From Arthrobacter sp. CAN_C5 (GTDB lineage Bacteria; Actinomycetota; Actinomycetes; Actinomycetales; Micrococcaceae): a stretch of DNA of 64,000 nucleotides. The DNA is taken from assembly GCF_017875735.1 (NCBI RefSeq), contig NZ_JAGGMZ010000001.1:2108001-2172000 (forward strand), written 5' to 3'. Below the pieces are notes generated by a model. That model made no database searches. It worked only from the letters and a program-made list of their open reading frames with translations, and was not told the origin of the DNA. The position numbers and the translations under genes are program-made. Below, one piece after another: positions 17,284 through 27,087 of this stretch (positions within the stretch are counted from its first letter, which is position 1; the number at the start of each line of letters is the position of its first letter).

Positions 17284-19467
17284 ATGCCGAATTATCTGGA
17301 GATCAACGGCCTCAGCGTCGCCGAAGAGCTTTACACCTTCGTCCGGGATGAGGCTCTGCCTGAAACGGGAATTGACGAGAAAGCTTTCTGGACTGGGGCG
17401 GCCGCAGTCATCACTGAGTTCTCGCCCCGGGTGGGGGAACTTCTGAGCACCCGAGACCGAATGCAGGAGCAAATCGACGAGTATCACCGTTCGCGAGGCA
17501 CAGAACCCGTGCAGGAGGAAGCCTACGAGGCATTCCTCCGCTCGATCGGCTACCTGGTTGATGAGCCCGGAGACTTTGCCATTACGACCGACCGGGTGGA
17601 CCCAGAGATCGCAACCGTGTCCGGGCCTCAATTGGTAGTCCCGCTGCTGAATGCGCGGTTCGCTGCCAACGCGGCAAACGCTCGATGGGGTTCGCTCTAT
17701 GACGCGCTCTACGGCACGGACGCGGTCGACAACGGCGATGGCCGCGAACAGACAGGTACCTACAACCCGGTCCGCGGCGCCGCCGTCGTGGCACGTGGGC
17801 GGCAGTTCCTGGATGAATACCTCAGCCTGGCAGGCGGATCCCACGCGGACGTCCACGCCTACCGAATTGCAGACGGCGCTCTCGTTGGGGAGACGAAGGA
17901 CGGTTCGATGGGGCTCGCCGACCCAACCCAGCTGGTGGGCTATCAAGGAAGCGCGGACGCGCCCGAATCAATATTGCTCGTACATCATGGACTTCACGTC
18001 GAAATCCTGATCGACCGCACCCACGCCATTGGTTCTGGAGATCCTGCTGGGGTGAAGGACTTGGTGTTGGAGTCCGCGGTCACAACTATCATGGACCTCG
18101 AAGACTCCGTAGCAGCGGTCGACGCCGGGGATAAGGTCTTGGGCTACCGCAATTGGCTGCAATTGATGCAGGGCACCCTGACCGCCGAGATCGTGCAAAA
18201 GGGAGGTACCCATACGCGGCGACTCAACCCTGACCGCACCTACACAGCACCCGACGGCTCGGAGCTGACTCTGCCCGGGCGCTCGCTGCTGCTCATCCGT
18301 CAGGTAGGCCACCTGATGACCAGTGATGCTGTCCTCGACCCTTCCGGAGCACCGGTCCCCGAGGAGATCCTTGACGCCCTCTTCACCGGACTTGGCTCCG
18401 TACACGATCTGCGGGGTCCACACGCCGGGCGCAACTCGCGGGCCGGATCGGTGTACATCGTCAAACCGAAGATGCACGGTCCCGATGAAGTCGCAGTGGC
18501 CTGCGCACTGTTGGCGGCTGTAGAGCCGGTCTTGGGCCTTGAACCATTTACCCTGAAAATCGGCATCATGGACGAAGAACGCCGCACTTCGACCAACCTG
18601 AAGGCCTGCATCTGGGAGGCACGGGACCGCGTAGCGTTTATCAACACCGGATTCCTTGATCGCACCGGCGACGAAATCCATACCTCGATGATCGCTGGCC
18701 CCATGGTCCGCAAAGCCGACATGCGCAACTCCAGCTGGATCGCGGCCTACGAGGACGCGAACGTTGATATTGGTCTGGAGTGCGGGTTCAGCGGTCGGGC
18801 GCAAATCGGTAAGGGCATGTGGGCAGCCCCTGACAATATGGGCGACATGCTCAGGCAAAAGGTTGCGCACCCGCTCGCTGGCGCGGACTGCGCCTGGGTC
18901 CCCTCCCCGACCGCCGCGACCCTGCACGTGATGCATTACCATCAAATCGACGTGGATGCCCGGCAGGCTGAACTAGCCGGGAAGCGCCGTTCGACCTTGC
19001 GCCAGCTGCTCACCATTCCGGTCGGTAACCCCTCTGACTGGACCGCGGATGACCGACGTAACGAGCTGGATAACAACATTCAGAGCACCCTGGGATACGT
19101 GGTGCGCTGGGTGAACGACGGCGTCGGGTGCTCCAAGGTTCCCGACATCCACGGCACAGCATTGATGGAGGACCGCGCAACCTGCCGCATCAGCTCCCAG
19201 CACGTCTCGAACTGGGTGCTGCACGGCGTCGTTACCGAGGAAGAGGTCGACGCTTCCCTGCGACGAATGGCTGTGGTCGTCGACGAGCAGAACGCCTCAG
19301 ATCCCACCTACGCGCCGATGTCCCCGGCATTCGATACCGAGGCGTTTCTGGCAGCCCGCGAACTCGTTCTAGAGGGCGCCGCTCAACCATCCGGATACAC
19401 CGAACCTATTCTGCACCGCCGCCGTGCCCTGCATAAGCAAGCCGACAATCGAACGAGGTCATCATGA
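17284..19467 (+). CDS. glcB: Malate synthase G
   Basis: The 727-residue enzyme starting at ATG 17284 ([16 protein letters not shown]) condenses glyoxylate and acetyl-CoA to malate. Family features include the TIM-barrel segment [12 protein letters not shown]...[22 protein letters not shown], the domain with RIGIM-type strand [28 protein letters not shown], and a C-terminal ATCRISSQH active-site region. The length matches the monomeric isoform G. An earlier in-frame start at 17233 lacks conservation. The next gene overlaps its stop by 4 nt (ATGA), indicating translational coupling with a GlcG-type gene for glycolate/glyoxylate use. Confidence 0.95.
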   Translation: MPNYLEINGLSVAEELYTFVRDEALPETGIDEKAFWTGAAAVITEFSPRVGELLSTRDRMQEQIDEYHRSRGTEPVQEEAYEAFLRSIGYLVDEPGDFAITTDRVDPEIATVSGPQLVVPLLNARFAANAANARWGSLYDALYGTDAVDNGDGREQTGTYNPVRGAAVVARGRQFLDEYLSLAGGSHADVHAYRIADGALVGETKDGSMGLADPTQLVGYQGSADAPESILLVHHGLHVEILIDRTHAIGSGDPAGVKDLVLESAVTTIMDLEDSVAAVDAGDKVLGYRNWLQLMQGTLTAEIVQKGGTHTRRLNPDRTYTAPDGSELTLPGRSLLLIRQVGHLMTSDAVLDPSGAPVPEEILDALFTGLGSVHDLRGPHAGRNSRAGSVYIVKPKMHGPDEVAVACALLAAVEPVLGLEPFTLKIGIMDEERRTSTNLKACIWEARDRVAFINTGFLDRTGDEIHTSMIAGPMVRKADMRNSSWIAAYEDANVDIGLECGFSGRAQIGKGMWAAPDNMGDMLRQKVAHPLAGADCAWVPSPTAATLHVMHYHQIDVDARQAELAGKRRSTLRQLLTIPVGNPSDWTADDRRNELDNNIQSTLGYVVRWVNDGVGCSKVPDIHGTALMEDRATCRISSQHVSNWVLHGVVTEEEVDASLRRMAVVVDEQNASDPTYAPMSPAFDTEAFLAARELVLEGAAQPSGYTEPILHRRRALHKQADNRTRSS

Positions 19468-19892
19468 GCCTGACACTGACAACCGCCCAATCCATTATCG
19501 CCGATGCCCTCGCGGCAGGTCAGCAGCAGAACTTCAAGCCGCTGACCGTCGTCGTGCTTGACGCTGGGGGGCACGTCATCGCTGCTGCGCGCCAGGATGG
19601 CGCCTCGAACAATCGCTTTGAGATCGCGCAAGGCAAGGCGTACGGAGCGTTGGCCCTCGGAATGGGTTCGCGGGCAATTATGGAGCGCGCCGAGCAACAG
19701 GCCTACTTCATTGCCGCAGCGACAGCCACTCTGGGTGGCCGACTCATCCCAGTGCCCGGTGGTGTCCTGGTCCGCGACCATGACGGCTCCATCCAGGGAG
19801 CAGTCGGCATCAGTGGGGACAGCTCGGACAACGATGAAGCCGCGGCGTCGACCGCAATCAAGGCTGCCGGCCTGACGGCACAAGTCGACTAA
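19464..19892 (+). CDS. GlcG/HbpS family protein (DUF336)
   Basis: This 142-residue Haem_degrading/GlcG-type protein has [16 protein letters not shown] near residue 32 and [24 protein letters not shown] near residue 95, both conserved in the family. GlcG homologues sit in glycolate oxidation operons. HbpS relatives bind haem or cobalamin, and some form ring-shaped octamers. Its start overlaps the malate synthase stop, so it should be made together with that enzyme. The exact biochemical role is not established by sequence. Confidence 0.85.
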   Translation: MSLTLTTAQSIIADALAAGQQQNFKPLTVVVLDAGGHVIAAARQDGASNNRFEIAQGKAYGALALGMGSRAIMERAEQQAYFIAAATATLGGRLIPVPGGVLVRDHDGSIQGAVGISGDSSDNDEAAASTAIKAAGLTAQVD

Positions 19893-19911
19893 GACCACCG
19901 CTGCCGGGTTC

Positions 19912-20280
19912 TTAGTCACTCTCTGGGACCGTCAAGGCGCTCGAACGTCTTGACGGTCCTTTCGGCAGGATGACCTTCTTGTCCCCCACGCTTTCCAGGT
20001 CGACTGTCGTAAGAGGCCCTGGGCATAGCCGGTACCCCACAACGAGTTCATCGATGCAAACCGTGTAGTCGACGTCGAACAAAGGCTCCAATTCCGTACC
20101 CTCGAGCAAATTACAGCAAACCTGCATCGTGCTGGTCTCACCGTGCCGCACGTCTGGCGAGACTGGAAACGCACACCCTTTACACATACGGCCGCGGAAC
20201 CTTTGATGATCATCGAAGCAATAACCCCCAGCCGTTAAATCCTGGCCGCTCCGGCCCCATACGCCGTTTCTGTCCGACAC
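19912..20280 (-). CDS. Hypothetical Cys-containing protein
   Basis: The possible 122-residue product contains CFDDHQRFRGRMCKGC, a later CC pair and a hydrophobic, acidic second half (EPLFDVDYTVCIDELVVGYRL). The composition is protein-like but I recognise no family. Start choice is uncertain. It is convergent with the GlcG gene. Confidence 0.35.
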   Translation of the reverse strand: MSDRNGVWGRSGQDLTAGGYCFDDHQRFRGRMCKGCAFPVSPDVRHGETSTMQVCCNLLEGTELEPLFDVDYTVCIDELVVGYRLCPGPLTTVDLESVGDKKVILPKGPSRRSSALTVPESD

Positions 20281-20319
20281 CCGGTGTCGCGAATGGCCGA
20301 CTGAACATAGGTTTTCTTA

Positions 20320-20652
20320 ATGAGCACAACTGAATTCACCCCAATGATCACTGACCTCACGACGGAGCGTTTGGTGCTTCGCCGGATGCAAGGCGAAGAC
20401 AGCCATGCCATTCGAGAATTGTGGGCAGAACGAGATCCGCGAGTACCCCGGAGAATCGATCGTCAAGGCACCTCAACAGTTGAACAGATGGAGGAGGTAT
20501 TCAAGATGGTCACAACGAAGGCACCCAAAGATGTGGCTGAGTCGTCCGGTGTGACAAACCAGAAGCCTGCTCAGTGGCGCGCCTTTACATCAAACCGCCG
20601 CCACCACGGCCACGATGATGACGCTGTCCTTCATCGTCCGAAGGTACTTTGA
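20320..20652 (+). pseudogene. GNAT acetyltransferase N-terminal fragment
   Basis: The first 50 residues (ITDLTTERLVLRRMQGEDSH ... ELWAERDPRVPRRID) follow the opening strand, helix and DPR motif of RimJ/RimL-like GNAT acetyltransferases. The sequence then leaves the family and ends after unrelated residues at 20652. The acetyl-CoA binding motif (Q/RxxGxG/A) is absent, so it cannot be a working acetyltransferase. Confidence 0.55.
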
Positions 20653-20815
20653 CCCCGCCTTCCCGAAGGCGTGCTGTCACCAGGACGATTACCAGGCCAA
20701 CTGCTACCGCGCCAGCGGCTTCTAGGAGAGTTATCCAGGTCAATGCCCATGCGATAAAGGCAAAGGCTGTAACCACAATCATTGATGCGATAACAAAAGT
20801 CTTCATTTCCCCCAT
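20585..20815 (-). CDS. Small two-TM membrane protein
   Basis: Up to 76 residues: MKTFVIASMIVVTAFAFIAW and LEAAGAVAVGLVIVLVTARL form two membrane helices. A charged tail (DDEGQRHHRGRGGGG) follows. The start may be 20815 or the ATG three codons in. It overlaps the end of the GNAT remnant on the other strand. Family unknown. Confidence 0.5.
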   Translation of the reverse strand: MGEMKTFVIASMIVVTAFAFIAWALTWITLLEAAGAVAVGLVIVLVTARLREGGVKVPSDDEGQRHHRGRGGGGLM

Positions 20816-21388
20816 GGAAGCATCTTGTCATAACTCGAGAAAGTCTTGGCTCCTGCGATTCGACCCTCGCTTGGACGCCCAGAATTTTCCGTTGAGGGAC
20901 GGAGATCCCTGTGACGCCAATTGGATAGCAGCGAACAAGGCCGGATAGGTGGCTTGCTCGGCAATCAGTGCCCGCCACAATCGGCCGGGACGGCCCCGGT
21001 TTTGTTGACTCGGCCTAAGACGATGAGTCAATAAAAGCCAGGGCAGTCCCCCTGGTTAGCAACGTTCTTCTCCGGTCTGAAGCCGATCAGACCGGGCTGC
21101 CTATCGCAGTACAAACTCTCCCCCAGATACGCCACCCACTGGGACGGAGACGAACTCCCCCTCATCAAGCCGCCTACAGCGGCTGCTCACTGCACCACCC
21201 AGGGAAGAGAAAAAGCACCTGGCCATCACCCCTGAAGCTCCCACCCTCAACACCCCCGTGGACGCCAGGTCTACCACTGGGGGCACTCCACTGGCCGTCC
21301 GTTACTACGGCAAATTTGGGCGTGGTCGCCGAGCCGCTGCCGTGGTTTACGAGAGACTCCTGGTGGAAGACCCTCCGAAGCGTGACCG
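20816..21388. other. Non-coding stretch with repeated IS-end-like motif
   Basis: I see no convincing gene. At about 20988-21008 it holds the motif GCCCCGGTTTTGTTGACTC, which recurs near 23046 and 38963. A short run near 21040-21095 is G/C-rich and can form weak hairpins. Otherwise nothing is recognised. Confidence 0.4.
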
Positions 21389-22780
21389 TCAGGTGCCGCG
21401 TACCGCAGCCAGGGCGGACCTGACGGCGTCCACTGCCGTGTCCACATCTTCACCAGCCGTGTGCCAGTTGCTCACTGAAACTCTCAGGATGTCCCGGTCG
21501 CGCCAGCGGGAACCCGACATCCAGACCCTGCCGTCCTCAATGATGCGAGCTGTTACCGCGCGGGTGGTGTCGTTGTCACCGAAAGCCACGCACACCTGGG
21601 TGTAGTCGACGTCGTTCAGCACCTCCACGCCGTCCAGCCGAGCCAGTCCGGCCGCGATGTCAGAGGCAGCCGCAGCCAGACCCCTAACCTGGGCTGCCAC
21701 ACCGTCGCGGCCAAGGCTTTTCAACGCAGCCCACACCGGCACGCCGCGGGCCCGGCGGGACAGTTCCGGGACCTTCTCGAAGGGGTCCCCGGGCCCTTCC
21801 GCATCGTGCACCAGGTAACTGGCGTGAAGCCCCATGGCCGAGCGAAGCGCGGAGGCGTCCCGGACGATGGCGACGCCGCAGTCATACGGCACATTCAATG
21901 TCTTGTGGGCATCGGTCGCCCACGAGTCCGCGTCCTCGTAGCCGCTGGTCAGGTGACGCAGCTCCGGCGCGGCGGCCGCCCACAGTCCGAACGCCCCGTC
22001 GATGTGGACCCAAGCGCCATGCTTCTTCGCGACGGCGATCGCGTCGGCAAACGGATCAAACGCTCCGGAGTGCAGGTTTCCGGCCTGCAGGCATACAAGA
22101 GCCGGCCCCGCCCCTTCCCGCAGCGCCGCATCCAGCGCTGACGGAACCAGGCGCCCCTGGCCATCTGCGTCAACCACGCCGGGCCTCCCCAGCCCCAGGT
22201 ACCGAAGGCCGAGGTCCACAGTGTCATGCCGCTCCCGGCCCACGAAGCAGCGGATCCGCGGGGCACCGGAGAGTCCGTCCCGGCCCAGGTCCCAGCCCGC
22301 ATCGGTGAGAAGGCGCCATCGCCCGGCGGCCAGCCCCGTGAAGTTGGCCATGGTGGCACCGGTAACAAATCCCACGTCGGAGCCCGCAGGTAGCCCCAGC
22401 AAGTCCAGAAGCCAGTTTCCGGCGCCCTCCTCGATGGCTGCCATGGCGGGAGTGGCGTAGCGGAGCCCGGCATTCTGGTCCCAGGCGCTGACCAGCCAGT
22501 CTGAAGCAAGTGCTGCCGGCAGTGTGCCGCCGATAACCCAGCCAAAGAACCGGCCGGAGGGCATTGCCATCAGCCCGGGCTCGGCCGTTCGCGCCAGGAA
22601 GTCCACCACGTCTTTGGCCGACATTCCCTGCCGGGGTAGGGGTCCGCCGAAAGCATCGGTAAGGTCATGGGCAGCGGCGATGGGTCCCACCCGCCGCTCG
22701 GGAAGGCTGTGCAGCCAGGCCGTGGAGTGACGCACGGCAGCTGCCATGGCCTCGGTGTAGTCCTCGTCGCCGCGTGACAT
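21389..22780 (-). CDS. Pyridoxal-phosphate-dependent decarboxylase (group II type)
   Basis: This 463-residue PLP enzyme of the aspartate-aminotransferase fold carries the substrate/cofactor motifs GFVTGATMANFTGLAAGR, HIDGAFGLWA and WATDAHKTLNVPYDCG. In the last, the Lys (roughly residue 290) should form the Schiff base. The order matches aromatic-amino-acid/glutamate-type decarboxylases. The length is normal. The substrate is not predictable: candidates include aromatic amino acids or other L-amino acids. It is monocistronic. Confidence 0.85.
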   Translation of the reverse strand: MSRGDEDYTEAMAAAVRHSTAWLHSLPERRVGPIAAAHDLTDAFGGPLPRQGMSAKDVVDFLARTAEPGLMAMPSGRFFGWVIGGTLPAALASDWLVSAWDQNAGLRYATPAMAAIEEGAGNWLLDLLGLPAGSDVGFVTGATMANFTGLAAGRWRLLTDAGWDLGRDGLSGAPRIRCFVGRERHDTVDLGLRYLGLGRPGVVDADGQGRLVPSALDAALREGAGPALVCLQAGNLHSGAFDPFADAIAVAKKHGAWVHIDGAFGLWAAAAPELRHLTSGYEDADSWATDAHKTLNVPYDCGVAIVRDASALRSAMGLHASYLVHDAEGPGDPFEKVPELSRRARGVPVWAALKSLGRDGVAAQVRGLAAAASDIAAGLARLDGVEVLNDVDYTQVCVAFGDNDTTRAVTARIIEDGRVWMSGSRWRDRDILRVSVSNWHTAGEDVDTAVDAVRSALAAVRGT

Positions 22781-22789
22781 ACCTGCATA

Positions 22790-22945
22790 CTACGCCTCGC
22801 CTAGTACGGCTCGCCGCGGCCAGGAACGAGGGACCAAAAGCCGGTGAGGGTCCGTCGCAATTTTCCTGCCGGATGTCACATCTTCCGCCCTCTCGCTCGA
22901 TGGTAGCCGGACTCCCCGGCAGGGATTGTCAATCCGATATCCCAA
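22790..22945 (-). pseudogene. Tyrosine recombinase/integrase internal fragment
   Basis: About 50 residues on the minus strand (YRIDNPCRGVRLPSSERAED ... GRKIATDPHRLLVP) follow the inter-domain segment of actinobacterial phage-type integrases, where a core-binding domain ending NPxxGVRLP leads into the catalytic domain. The sequence upstream in the same frame does not look like an integrase, and the catalytic R-H-R-Y domain is missing. It probably marks an old integration event. Confidence 0.45.
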
Positions 22946-23264
22946 CATTGGGGCCGTCAATTGGGGACAGTCACCTCCACTCCGACAGCCAAGACTGTGG
23001 AGTAAGCGTCCGGCCTCAAAACCCGCGTCGAAGCAAGTGTGAACTGCCCCGGGTTTTGTTGACTCCTTGACGTGCCAGAGTTCACGGGTCAACTCAACCG
23101 TCGGCCGGCCCCAGCTCCACCCGCAAGGTCCAAACCATCTGAACTGCAGCAGCTTGCTCCTACAGCGAATACCGACGTGCCTTCGCCTTCCCAGATCCTT
23201 GGCTCGGTGCCATGACTCTATTCTCATTTCCAAGACCAGGAGTCGCCATCAAACCCAGGGCGGT
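22946..23264. other. Accessory filler with second copy of IS-end-like motif
   Basis: No gene is recognised. The motif TGCCCCGGGTTTTGTTGACTC lies at about 23045-23066, the best of three copies in the window. Confidence 0.4.
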
Positions 23265-23457
23265 TCACTTCAGATCCTCGGGCAGCTCGGGATAGAGCCA
23301 GAACTCATGAAGGCCGGCTACAGTCAACAGCTCGGCTTCGTCTTCACGGTGCAACAACAAAGGATCCTTCGAAGATGCGGAAAATTCAGAAATGAACGGT
23401 AACAAGGTCTTCGGCACATGATCTTTGCCTCTGCCGAAGTAGACCTGTTCCCGGGAT
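23265..23457 (-). other. Unassigned protein-like open frame (gene tail)
   Basis: The minus strand is open from after a TGA near 23457 to a TGA at 23265-23267 and ends LLLHREDEAELLTVAGLHEF then WLYPELPEDLK. It has no ATG but a strongly protein-like composition, including acidic helices and aromatic residues. I cannot name the family. It is probably the C-terminal remnant of a gene, lying about 100 nt from the divergent SLATT-like gene. Confidence 0.35.
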
Positions 23458-23562
23458 CATAGGGAGTGACGCTCACATCGGATGGCTTTGAAGATGAGTC
23501 GGGCAGACCACTTTGAGTCTCCCGTCGGTCAGCGTGCGTCCACTCAAAGTTTGGGGCAGGAA

Positions 23563-24089
23563 ATGGATACAGAAGCAAGGCACGGGCAGTTTGTCGGTCT
23601 GAGAAGCCTCTATTTGAAGGCTTCAGCTTTCGATAATGCCTACGCAAGGCGGGCAGATTCATACGCTTTACGGGACCGCTGGCTACAGACAGCGTTCACT
23701 ACTCTTACTGCGTTCACATCTGCCAGCGCCTTCGTCTCTTTCACTCAGAGCGACCCATCTAACAGCGTGAAGCTGACGGTGCTTATACTGGCGCTGGTCA
23801 CCGCGGGCTATCCGCCCTGCGTCAAGGCTTGTCGTGGGGCAACCTCAGCGAGACATACCGGCGTCAGGGCTCTGAATGGACGAGGCAGCGGAATAAGGCC
23901 AAGGATATGGTGACTCACCTTCTCAGCGGAGAGTCCATGGACATGGAGGATCTCAATAAGTTATCCGAAATGGACCAGACTCTGGTCGCTTCCAATCCGC
24001 CGATCACACATGAGTTCTATGCCAAGTGCAAGGCCGACAAGCGAGAAGAGTTCGAGAAAGACTACAGTTTCACCACCCTGAACCACTGA
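23563..24089 (+). pseudogene. SLATT-like two-TM effector protein, frameshifted
   Basis: Starting at ATG 23563 behind a GGGCAGGAA box, one frame encodes an amphipathic helix (LYLKASAFDNAYARRADSY) and two membrane helices (LQTAFTTLTAFTSASAFVSF; VKLTVLILALVTAG). The continuation, LSALRQGLSWGNLSETYRRQ, is in the next frame and runs to a C-terminal helical domain ending at 24089. A single-base loss near 23808 explains the switch. Helix, hairpin TM pair, then a Tyr/Arg-rich helix is the layout of SLATT proteins. These are membrane effectors of nucleotide-signal (CBASS-like) and related conflict systems. No cyclase gene is beside it. Confidence 0.55.
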
Positions 24090-24319
24090 ACGGCCGGGAC
24101 TGCTGAAGATGTTGATTCTTGTTGGGTATGCCAGCAAACATGGTGCCAACGTCAGGCAAGATCCCCCAACGGGCGTTTGTAGCCGATCACCTGGGCTGCG
24201 AGAGTCAGAGGTGGTTCTTGACGGTTGGCGTTCGGGTGGGTGGCGGCAGAAATGCAGGGCCGTCATTACCATCAACGATCGGCGATACGGGCGTCACGCC
24301 AGGCCGGAGGGAGGACAGC

Positions 24320-25009
24320 ATGGTCGGTAGAATCCGCCGGATCGACTTTGGCGTGAACTGCTATCTCATCGATGTTGAGGGCGGCTACGTCCTCATCGAC
24401 ACGAGCTTCCCGAACAAACAGGACCAGCTCGACGCCGAACTTGCTGCGGCAGGTTGCGGGCCCGATGACCTGCGCCTCATCGTCCTGACCCACGGCGATG
24501 TCGATCATGCGGGCAACTGTGCACATCTTCGCAGCACTCACCACGCGCCCATCGCCATCCATCGCCGAGATGCCGCGATAGTCCGGAGCGGAGACATGGC
24601 TATCGGCCGGAAGGACAAGCCCGACAGGCACACTCTCGCGTTCCGGTTCCTGACTTGGGCTTTTGGGCTACTGAACAAGATCACCGGAACGGGCGCAAAC
24701 TTCGAAACCTTCGAACCGGACGTACTCCTGGAGGACGGGCAGGACCTCTCGGCCTTTGGGCTCGACGCGCGGGTCATACATCTTCCGGGCCACTCGAGCG
24801 GATCAATCGGTATCCTTGCGGGCGATGGGGCCCTGTTCTGTGGGGACCTGCTAGTGAACGTGATGAGACCCTCACTCCACTACTACATAGAGGACTTGAC
24901 CCAAGCGCACGAGAGCATCCGCAAGCTGAGCGGCCTCGGTGTCGGAACCGTCTACCCGGGGCACGGCAAACCGTTCCCGTTAAGCCGGCTGCCGATACCG
25001 GGCCGGTGA
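24320..25009 (+). CDS. MBL-fold metallo-hydrolase
   Basis: The 229-residue protein starts at ATG 24320 behind GGAGGGAGGAC. Metal ligands are visible as THGDVDHAG (an HxDxDH form of the usual HxHxDH), LPGHSSGS, the Asp in FCGDLL, and VYPGHGKPF. This set fits glyoxalase II-like or lactonase-like MBL hydrolases. The HGD variant occurs in a subset of this family. The substrate is unknown. It is a single gene, downstream of the SLATT-like remnant. Confidence 0.85.
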   Translation: MVGRIRRIDFGVNCYLIDVEGGYVLIDTSFPNKQDQLDAELAAAGCGPDDLRLIVLTHGDVDHAGNCAHLRSTHHAPIAIHRRDAAIVRSGDMAIGRKDKPDRHTLAFRFLTWAFGLLNKITGTGANFETFEPDVLLEDGQDLSAFGLDARVIHLPGHSSGSIGILAGDGALFCGDLLVNVMRPSLHYYIEDLTQAHESIRKLSGLGVGTVYPGHGKPFPLSRLPIPGR

Positions 25010-25244
25010 TTCGGCTGATTCCAGCGGTCGCCAGGCGCGAACAAGCGCTTCAACCTGACGCGTAGGCCTGTCGCACTTTGGAAGCGCACATCACGCAGGT
25101 CATGTGCCACACCGGTAGTACCATCAGCAGATGTCGACCGGCACGAGAACACCTTGGCAACTTGGCTTGTCACCCAGCACGGGCTCAACCGCCGCGGCAC
25201 CCTTGATCCAATCCGGCGATCGTCTGGATGAGCGGTTCGCAGGA

Positions 25245-25495
25245 TGGGCTACCGGCTGGCGGTACTAGGCGATGCGCCGGATCGCAGACCTGCACCCGGG
25301 CGAAGCGAAAACGGATGCCGCGACGCGTTCATCATCGCCGAAGCCGCCCGGACCATGCCCCACACGCTGCGATCAATCCAAGTCGCCGACGAACAGCTCG
25401 CCGAACTAGCCATGCTTTGCGGCTTCGACGACGGCCTCGCCAAACAAGCCACCGCGACGTCGAACCGGATCCGGGGTCGCATCGAGCCTGGCCGC
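25245..25495 (+). pseudogene. IS110-family transposase N-terminal fragment
   Basis: Two adjacent frames give MRRIADLHPGEAKTDA then DAFIIAEAARTMPHTLRSIQ and LAMLCGFDDGLAKQATATSN, the conserved DEDD-domain region of IS110 transposases (ExKTDxxDAxxIA). One base is missing in GATGCCGCGACGCG near 25317. The fragment ends abruptly after NRIRG, exactly where it fuses to the end of the minus-strand membrane gene. Confidence 0.7.
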
Positions 25496-25870
25496 ACGCC
25501 AGAGTGTAATCACCAACAGGATGGTTACCGGGACCCAGATGATACGTTCGATAAACGACGGGGACGCGATGTTCAATACCACCCCGATGACCATTAGGAC
25601 GCTGGCCCCGTACATGAAGCGGCGCCGGATCCCAACGGGCACCCATGAAGTTCCGGCAACGGCCGCCAGGAACAGATAAGCCACGGCGGTAATGGCGCTG
25701 CTGGTACGGAGGGAATCAGGCAAGACCCCGGAATTCGCTCCTCCATACGCTGCCGCGCCCCACGGTGCGCCGCCTGCCAGCGATGCCTGGAAGCCAGCAA
25801 CGACCATAAGGAGGGCCGCCGCAGCTTTTCCGGGTCGGGACGCAGGACGGTGTTCTCTGGTGATTTTCAT
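25406..25870 (-). CDS. Four-TM membrane protein, C-terminus altered by IS110 fragment
   Basis: The protein starts at ATG 25870 (MKITREHRPASRPGK) behind an AGGAG box. Four hydrophobic segments follow: AAAALLMVVAGFQASLAGG, ITAVAYLFLAAVAG, MYGASVLMVIGVVLNIA, WVPVTILLVITLW. It is clearly related to the protein at 48859-49341 (shared FQxSLxxGAPxGAAxxGGAN). The last 25 or so codons derive from the antisense of the IS110 fragment, so the natural C-terminus was lost at about residue 130. Function unknown. Confidence 0.65.
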   Translation of the reverse strand: MKITREHRPASRPGKAAAALLMVVAGFQASLAGGAPWGAAAYGGANSGVLPDSLRTSSAITAVAYLFLAAVAGTSWVPVGIRRRFMYGASVLMVIGVVLNIASPSFIERIIWVPVTILLVITLWRAARLDATPDPVRRRGGLFGEAVVEAAKHG

Positions 25871-25942
25871 GGTGACTCCTTTTTGGTGGGTACTGGCTTC
25901 TGGGTGCCGGTGAGGAAACAGTGCCACTGCCGCGGAGGCCGC

Positions 25943-26929
25943 TTACCCACCGTGGTCATGCAGGGCAAGGACGACGCTGCCTTTTTTGTGCCCTGACTCC
26001 ACATGGGCATGCGCGGAAGCGGCCTCCTTCAGATTGTAGGTCCGGTCGATGACAGGGACATAGTGTCCGGATGCCGCCAGATCGCCCATGAACTTCACGT
26101 CCAGGGCCATCGGTTGGGCTTTTCGAAGCCCGGTGAATGCGATTCCCGCCCGGGTTTTGCCGAAGATCCGGGTCACCAGCACCCACATTAGGATCGGCAG
26201 AGATGGCACAGTTGTCAGGTAGATGCCACCGGGTTTCAGGAGCTTCCGGCTGCGGGTGTATGAGCTTTTGGCTACCGCATCAAAGACAACGTCGTAGTCC
26301 TGACCTATCTCGGTGAAGTCCTCCGCGGTGTAATCGATGACTTTGTCCGCACCCAGGGATTTCACTAGCTCAAGGTTTGTGGTGCTGCAGACCGCAGTGA
26401 CAATTGCCCCGAAATGCTTGGCGAGCTGAACAGCCGCCGTACCCACCGCGCCGGAGGCGCCGTTGATCAAAATGGACTGACCGGCCTTCAGCTCGGCGGC
26501 GTCTCTTAGAAACGGCAAGGCGGTGAGGGCACCATCAAGGACTGCCACGGCGTCCGTCGATAGCAGTCCACCGGGCCTCATCGCGATGATCCCGTTTTCG
26601 GAAACTGTGACGTACTCGGCATGGGCACCAAGGGTTGGTCCCGTTGATCCCATGACCTGATCACCGACACGGTATCTGGTCACAGCGCTTCCTACTGCCT
26701 GGACTTCACCGGCAAAACCGGTTCCCAGGACCGGAAAGCGAGGCGTTCCCAGGCCGAAGTAGAGCCGGGCGAAGAGGTCCTTGCCGCTGCGTGCGGTGGA
26801 TTCCGCTCTCGAGACGACAGTTGCGTAGTTGTGGATCAATACCTCTCCGTTCCTGGGGACCGGTGTATCGATCTCTTCAACGTGAACGACGTCTGACGTG
26901 CCGTAGGTGCGGCTGGTGATTACTTGCAT
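25943..26929 (-). CDS. Quinone-type NAD(P)-dependent oxidoreductase (MDR family)
   Basis: The 328-residue medium-chain dehydrogenase/reductase has a GroES-like N-domain without catalytic zinc Cys residues and a Rossmann domain with SILINGASGAVGTAAVQLAKHFGA near residue 150. Later landmarks are SLGADKVIDYTAEDF and a substrate-side GGIYLTT. The absence of structural-zinc cysteines points to a quinone or enone reductase rather than a zinc ADH. A relative lies at 46370-47398. It sits near the membrane protein at 25406 on the same strand. Confidence 0.85.
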   Translation of the reverse strand: MQVITSRTYGTSDVVHVEEIDTPVPRNGEVLIHNYATVVSRAESTARSGKDLFARLYFGLGTPRFPVLGTGFAGEVQAVGSAVTRYRVGDQVMGSTGPTLGAHAEYVTVSENGIIAMRPGGLLSTDAVAVLDGALTALPFLRDAAELKAGQSILINGASGAVGTAAVQLAKHFGAIVTAVCSTTNLELVKSLGADKVIDYTAEDFTEIGQDYDVVFDAVAKSSYTRSRKLLKPGGIYLTTVPSLPILMWVLVTRIFGKTRAGIAFTGLRKAQPMALDVKFMGDLAASGHYVPVIDRTYNLKEAASAHAHVESGHKKGSVVLALHDHGG

Positions 26930-27087
26930 GCTGTTCTCCTAAGTTAGGGGAGGTCTAGGACCTGGGGAGGTTCCGGTGATCAGTACGGGCCTGCCATAGC
27001 GGGCGAGACACCGAGGCACGCGCGGTGTGGCGGATGGGGCTAGTGAGCACGGGATTGTCCGTGGTCTTCTCCGTGGCAATCGGCGAT

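Noticed and set aside
22781..23233. Complete small gene on the minus strand
   Set aside because: Only the last 50 codons resemble an integrase; the upstream part is unrelated and crosses the repeated IS-end-like motif.
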